Origin: Todiramphus chloris collaris
Taxonomy: Eukaryota > Chordata > Aves > Coraciiformes > Alcedinidae
Direction of reading: 5' to 3'
Assembly (NCBI GenBank): GCA_025345505.1
Contig: JANVCC010000120.1
Coordinates: forward strand, 1,760,768 to 1,824,767
DNA length: 64,000 bases
In this document: positions 57,554 through 64,000 of the stretch, in pieces
Numbering within the stretch: position 1 is the stretch's first letter
How the letters are laid out: each line of letters starts with the position of its first letter
Notes under the pieces: generated by a model
Told to the model about the DNA's origin: nothing
The model's database searches: none
The model's input: only the letters and a program-made list of their open reading frames with translations
Made by a program: the position numbers and the translations under genes

Positions 57554-60500
57554 TGATGATCTTGACTTTTAACTTGATCCCACTGTATTTAAGGAGGAAG
57601 AGGGTGCCTCACTTCTGAAAGTTTTGGCATTAAAAAAGTGGATTTTTTTTGCTTCTTCCTGCCTCCAAATGGGAAGAGGAGGATAGTTTTCACTACTTCT
57701 CTCCTGGTGTGAATTTACTGCAGGGTTAAATACTTTGATGTTCTGTAGAGGGCTTTAAGAAATTCAGCCAGAGAGCCAAGCATTGTATTTCAGGAGGGTA
57801 TTCTGTGCTGTGATGAAAAGGAGTGGGTGACTCCTGGCTCATGATTGTCAGGCACCCCATGGACATGAGCAAAGCCAGGCACTGCTGCCTCACAGCCGGG
57901 CAGCAGCGTTCCGCGTGCCGAACACGTGCAGGAATCCTGCGATGGGGCAGAGCCATGCTGCCCTCCCCAGCTGCAGCCAGAAGATGTGGCCCCTTTCCAA
58001 AACAGGTCATTCTTCATGCTGAAAGACATCTGCATGACTTCAGCTGTTCCTGTTCCCCCCCTGGGGAAAGCAAACACAGCAGGACTGGAAAACCTGAGAC
58101 TGAATCTTTCCTCTGTCTAATTTGAAGGTTGGACTGCTTTTACCACTTTCTTCAAGCTCAAGGCAGCAAGGTTTGTTGTTGTCCTTGCTGCGTCCCATTA
58201 GAGCCACCCCTCTGTGTAGACAAGCTCCACAGCCAGCCTCTGTGCTGAGGTGTCCTGGGATGCGTTAGAAAGACTGTGGTCAGCAAGACAAGGGAGGTTC
58301 TTCAGCCCCTCTACTCTCCCCTGGTGAGGTCAACTCTGGATGTTTCAACTTGAGGATGTTTCCCCTGTCAAACCACTTGTTCCTTGGGAGACAAGCCCGA
58401 CCCTCACCTGGCCCCAACCTCTCTTCCAGTAGCTGTAGAGAGTGAGAAGGTCTCCATTACCATATGGCAGAGTTGGGCATAAGTGGCTTCACAGGATCAT
58501 TTAGTGGGAAACTGCGTGGGCTTTCCCAGAGATGCTACAGGGAACCAAGGCAGAACCAGGAAAGGTCCGAACCTTTATTTGAGGACAGTGGAGGCTGTCA
58601 ACATGCAGCATCTCCTCTCTTGTTTGGGGCAGCTCTGCTCAAGCACCACATTGGGAGAGAGGCTGGAGGCCGCTTCCGTGATCTGTGACTGCATGTTGTT
58701 GATCTGCATTTTACCCTGTTTGTTATCAGTGCTGGTGTGTTGGTAAACCACTTCATTAACAGCTGAGGCATCTTTGGAAAAACTCTTAAAAGTAATAAAA
58801 ATAACTACAGGAAAAGAAATCTCATAAAATATGAAGCAATATTTGGAAATTCCAAACTCAAATATTAATGTCTTCCAACAACAAATATGCTCTAAAAGTA
58901 TTTTTCCATGGGATGTTGCAATTCCTATCTTGGCATTAAAACAAGTGTTCCAGTAACAAAGTCCTTGTCAGCTCTGGCCAATGTTATCCTTATTCTAGAA
59001 ATGGGAAACTGAGGCCCAGAGATGGGAGTTTCCCATAGTCCACTGGTAAGTGATTGGTGAGGTCCAAAAATCCCTTCTGTTAACCCAGTGTCCCTGGATA
59101 AGACCATCCAGTAGAGATGAGCACTGACTTTAATTTCCCATCAGCAGCTAAAAGTCTTCTTTCCTTTGGGATCGGTACCTCATCTAATTCCTTACATGCT
59201 CTTATTTCTTATATTTTATTTCAGTTCTCACTGATCATGGAGAAAATTGCTTTTCCCATTGTTAGGAATAATTAGGAATGCAATTTATCTCCCCTTAATG
59301 ATGAGTGCAGGAGGATAAATTCACCTTGTTAATATTTATTGTTCAAAACCAGGTGGTAAGAAGCAAAGCCCCGGAACCACAGCCTAGGAAATATATCCCC
59401 TCGATTCCAGCCTAACAATTTAATCTGCTATTCTACTGCTTAAATCAGTTCTCCTACTCAATGTGCATCACAAATCACCAGGGATAATATAAACTTTTAC
59501 TGCTACTGGCTTTGGGGCTACGAAAACCTGGAGTTTCAGTCTCTTGGCTTAGGAATCAATAGTGAAACTTAAGTGGCTAACATCCCCATACAAGGCTAGA
59601 ATTTATTTTCTGTGGCTGTCCATAAATCAGCGACAATATAATGTCCATTCTGCTCATGCCTGCCTGTAGTTTATGGTGAGGAGCCATCCAGAATTTGACT
59701 AATATGTAAAACTATTTCTGTCCATCTGGTCCAACAGGCCAGGGCCAGGCAGGCATGTCAGAGAAGAGTAACTCTTCCAAGAGCTGCCTTTGTTCATAAT
59801 AAATCTCCGATTAAAACCAAACAGATGTGGAGGGTGGATGTTTCACGCAGACCTTCGGCCGCGTCCTGCATTGTTAGCCTGGGACCAACACATCGAACTC
59901 GACTCCGCAGAAGATTCCCAGCATTCTTGGATTGCTTCTAATGGAAGCCTACTGAGAAAACATCTCTGTACTTTCGGGTCGTTTGACCCATCAGGTCATG
60001 AAAATAAACATGTGAAGAAAAGGCATATTTCTGTTAAATTCATATTTACAAAATCCAAGGGCTCGTTTCTTGCTTTCACTCACAAGGTGGCAAGTGGTCA
60101 TGGTACGGTCCATCCTACGGTAGAGTCAGGGACCTGGTGATAGGACCACTTGTGATTTCTTGGGAAACTCCTGTTCCTTGGCAAGGGGAGCTCCAGAGCA
60201 GAGAGCTGCCAATGGGATTACCCTGGGGAGGTTGACAGGAGTAAGGAGAAGGGGAGAGCTGCAGAAACAAAGTGCTGATTTCTGCTGATGCAGGGCCTGA
60301 CTTGTACCCAACTCACAGCCATGTGACCACACAAACCCAACTATTTCTGTAGGCTTGATTTGGGTTTACTGAGAAAGACCCTGTTGGCAGGGTCAGGAGG
60401 ACACAGGAGCTCCGCGTGGCTACCCCAAGGCTGACGCCTGTTTGAGGGGGTCTCTGCTTTTGTGGTTAAACACAAAGCACAAAGGGATCTTTTCTGAAGA

Positions 60501-63500
60501 TCATTTCCAAATTCCCCTTATCCTCTTCTCTGGCTGTGGCAGTTAATTGCCAGTAAACTTAAAATACCAGGAAATAATTCCGCACACAGCGTGGATCCAG
60601 CATTTGAAACTCATTGTCAGTGGAACCCGGGGGCAGGCACGGATGACTGAGAAGGGTCTGGCCAAGGCGATGACCAGCGTTGCTCTCTTGGTTACACACC
60701 AAGGGAAAGGCAGCTTTTTCTCCGGATGTGTAACATGGGTTGATCATGTTCAAAGAGGGTCTCTCGGGACGCAACACTGAGCAGCTGGCGTCTGGATCTC
60801 CGTCCACTGTGGCCTTTAAGGTTGGATGCTGTGCATGATACCACCCTGGAGGTGTAAACTTCAGGGCCAGAGAGGAACATTAGCTCATCTCCTCTGGCCT
60901 CAGGCAGAAAACAGAGGATATAAAATTTCACCCCATTACCTCTGTTTGACTAAAGCATCTTGACCAGAAAAACATTCAGACCCGACCTGGAGATTGTGAG
61001 GAACAAGGGCTCAGCTCCACGTGGTCACTGGCTACAGCACCAATCAATCCCAGTGTCAGAAGTAAGGAGCTGTGTGTCCAAAAGACCAATGCCTGTCCCT
61101 GAATTCACCTTCTCGCCAGGGAAAGATGAGGAGCTCTTGAAGAATGGTGATTTCTCTGCTCCCTCCACGGTCCCGAGGCTGTGTTATAACCATGGCACAA
61201 GCATTCTCCTCTCCATGGCTTTCTTAAGAGCTGCTTTAATTACAGGAGCATCCAGAGGCTCCGGCAAGGCTGGGAGCTTTGCCCTGATGGATCCTGTGTG
61301 CACAGAGTGAGAAATGCTCCATCTTGATGGACTTACAGGCTCTGTGGATGAGAGACTAAAAGAGTGGAAGGAGGACAAGAGAAAACCTCTTCCCTGAGGA
61401 TAACATGCTGGAGCAGGGCACAGGCTGAGGCTGTCTGATCAGCTGGAGCAGGCACACGGGTGTGGAACTGGGGACTAGCCAGAGCATGCTCAGAAACACA
61501 GGAGTATGGGAGTCACTGGTTATCTTCTCTTTCCATGGCCCACGCAAGACAAGGCTTGTTTACAAACCATCCCAGAGCTCAGAGTTGCCCCTCAAAACAC
61601 CCAACCACCAGCACAGTGCAAGCCTGAGCCTCCCTTCCATCGCTGCTCCAGCGTGGCCACAGTCAAGGTGCAGGGTGCCACACATTGCACGGGTCTGGAA
61701 AGTAGAAGTCCTCTCGTTGCTTTCTTTCATCTGGCAGTGAGTGGAGAACCCTTAAAGACCTGAAACTCTTTTTTTTCCGTAAGTGAATGTGGGATGTTCT
61801 CCTGGGGTTGCCTTTAGTGTTTGGCAGATGTGATGGATAGAAAAAGGGAAAGGAAACCACTTCTCTCTTGACAGTCTTGGGTTTAACTTTTCCAAGATTT
61901 CCTTTCCAACTCTGTGCTCTGCAAACAACACTCACTTTTATTACATCAATCTCACAACACTCGAGCAAGTTGGGACTAGACATCCCAAGCTGGGACATCA
62001 CGGGCCTACACCTCTTCAGCTATAGCAGAATTTGCATTCCCTGCTACGACCAGCATCACGTTCTCCACCAGACTCCTGTTACGGGCAGGATCACACGCTG
62101 CTCACCCACCCATCCGCACAAATCCGGCACGTTGTGCGTGTTGGTGCAGAGCTGATGTGCCACAGTTAGAGATGACAGCTTTGTTCTGTGCTCTCTACCC
62201 AAGTGGCATTTCCTTAGTGACCTGAGGGTCTAACAGAGAAGTTGAAAAGTGCTTTGCTGTCTACCAGCAATTTGTACCTGTGGAAGGTTCCTTGCCAGCT
62301 CCCTTAATCACTGTTGGTGTGGTCCTTTGGCCAAGGCTGGAAGGCTGAGAATCACTTGGGAGGAGGGTTGCCTTGCAATTGCTCTAACAGCCTGATCTGG
62401 GCCATCTTTCTGCTTCCATTTAAGAGAAAAGGTAAATGGCCCTACCTGGGTCTGTTGCGCCAGTTCCCTTTGGATAGGCAGGAATTCAACATCCCAAGGG
62501 TGAGCATCTGGAGGTGTCTTCAGCAGTGTGGGCAGATCTGCACTGTGACTGCAAAAAGCCCTCCAAATCCCAAGTTCCTGAAGGACCTCCAGCCACTCAG
62601 ACTCTCGGTTGTCCCCCCAGCAATTGTCACAGCCCCGGTGTCAGCCACACGTTTGCTTTATGTCCTGGGTCATCCTCACAAGCCCTGCAACCTCACACAG
62701 CCTTCGCCCCCAGAGATGTATCTGTGTGTCTATGTTTGGGCTCCAGATGGACACAGTGTGTCCTGCCCTGCAGTACATGCCAACTGCAGCACCCAGTGCC
62801 ACCCATCCACAAATTGCAGCTCCATCATCCAGGCAACAGGGAGCTCGGACATAGCAACAGAATTTTCTGCTGGTTCTCCAGCCACTCCAGAGAAACCATC
62901 TCCTTTTTTTGGCAGGTGTTTGCTTGCATGTGGAGGACAGTTTTCTCCTGAACCCACCCAGCTTGACCATGATGGGGGGACCTGGCAGTGTTGGTCCAAG
63001 CATCAGTGTTTCCCCAGTGCCCTATTCCCTCTGCTGACAGGTACCACCCAAGCACCTGAGTCAAAGCAAAAGGGTTAACTGAAGGTATAACCTGCCCTGG
63101 GAATGTAACTGTCAGCACATGCACTGAAAATGCAGATAAAAGGTCTGGTAAGACCACATGTGCCTCTTGAAACCTGCCCACATGCTTTCTTATGTCTCCG
63201 AGGGCTGCTTCCTTCTCCCTGGCTGGGTGACAATTTACCTCTAGGACCTGTTACTGGGTGAAACAGTGAGATATTATCACTCTCCTGCATTCCCCAGGTT
63301 CACACTCCACTTCCCAGGTGTTGAAGCTACAGCCGATTTGCTTCTGCACCTCCACGCTTTCTAAGGACGCTTAATTTCATTTTTCAACAGTTGTTATCTC
63401 TCATCTACAAACACCTCCAGTTTGACACATTATGTCCTCTGGGTGCTGGTGAGCGGCAGAAAAATCAGCATTACTCGAGTGAAAGTTCCCTGCTAGACCT

Positions 63501-64000
63501 GCAAATAAAGCTGCAGCCACAACCCCTGCTGCTGTCCTGATGTGACTCACAGATACTGAATACTTTGGCTAACTTGCAAAACTGTTCCGAGCACAAAACT
63601 CCAAGAGATGTTCCTCCTTCAGGTGACTGCTTCCAGCTGTAGCATCCAAGTCCCCACCACCTCCAGGTCTTGCTGCTTTCCCCTGTGATGGATGGCAGCT
63701 GACCAAGGTCTTTCTCCTCTTCATGGGGGCTGTTTTCAGCTCCCACCGCTGGAATACCCTCATTTCCTGAAATTTTTTGGATTAGTTTTGCTCTGATGAC
63801 CTTGTCCAACACTGCTTCGGCTCCTTTCCTGCTGTACCTTTTATTTATCCATGCTGCCTTCTGCTGCACAGACCATTTATTTGTCTGGTTTGACCCATGG
63901 AGAGGATCCTTATGTTCACGCAGCTTCACCGACGCTTCACCAGGTTTCTAGTCCAGGCATTTGTGCCCTTGACTCTACAGGAGCATCTTCCAAGCTGGTT
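57554..64000. other. unique noncoding sequence
   Basis: No CR1 or other element recognised in the last 6.4 kb. It is AT-rich at about 58.7-59.8 kb. A long open frame lies at 62314-63078 and is listed separately. Confidence 0.5.
62314..63078 (+). other. longest open stretch in the window (254 codons), unlikely to be a gene
   Basis: The frame opens with TTG; the first ATG is at 62716, giving only about 120 codons. The predicted product is rich in cysteine, proline and serine with no recognised domain. A donor-like AAG|GTAAAT lies inside the frame near 62430. It could be part of an exon of an unknown transcript, but length by chance is plausible in 64 kb. Confidence 0.12.

Noticed and set aside
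63471..63929. 152-codon reverse-strand frame with a protein-like, lysine- and glutamate-rich composition
   Set aside because: It begins with GTG and has no ATG at all, and I recognise no homolog or splice context.
1..64000. tRNA, rRNA or CRISPR features
   Set aside because: I saw no tRNA B-box with cloverleaf context, no rRNA-like segment, and no regularly spaced direct repeats; the tandem repeats here are contiguous minisatellites.

Overview
This window looks like bird nuclear DNA. Its dominant repeats are CR1 LINE fragments, with 3' ends built from the avian CR1 ATTCTATG/ATTCTGTG terminal units, and I count 17 elements (8 on +, 9 on -) covering roughly 6.3 kb, about 10% of the window. Subfamily features such as the 3' end of the copy at 5103-5860 resemble CR1 types common in neognath birds, but species cannot be read from this. 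CpG is depleted except in a few islands, and no bacterial or plasmid features are present.

I find no protein-coding gene I can support. The longest open frames (for example at 62314, 9188 and 8658) mostly lack an early ATG, resemble nothing I recognise, and overlap other frames. The window is best read as intergenic or intronic DNA. Recognisable coding remnants are the C-terminal part of CR1 ORF2 (best copy 5103-5779, broken by one in-frame TAG) and a weaker, decayed retroviral-type reverse transcriptase fragment at about 20257-20530.

Layout: 1-2.8 kb is unique sequence. At 2.8-3.5 kb one CR1 sits inside another. At 3.98-4.39 kb there is a compact CpG island carrying an RFX X-box match, an octamer, a CTCF-like site and a good splice donor, which makes it the best promoter candidate here. 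CR1 copies follow at 5.1, 7.9, 12.8 and 17.7 kb. From 18.2 to 36.3 kb there is no recognisable CR1. That stretch holds the RT fragment, a second CpG island (25.3-25.6 kb) with a CACGTG E-box, a large TTCTC pyrimidine repeat with a 10-base assembly gap (29.2-29.4 kb), and a conserved-looking block at 35.7-36.05 kb with a near-palindromic X-box. From 36.3 to 54.3 kb CR1 is dense, including a second nested pair (36.3-37.1 kb). The last 10 kb is mostly unique, with a small CpG-rich block at 57.4 kb.

The main interest is in two areas. One is the candidate orphan promoters and conserved-looking elements. The other is the record of CR1 activity: two nested insertions and groups of nearly identical copies, which together order the subfamilies in time. 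All counts and identities were made by eye.
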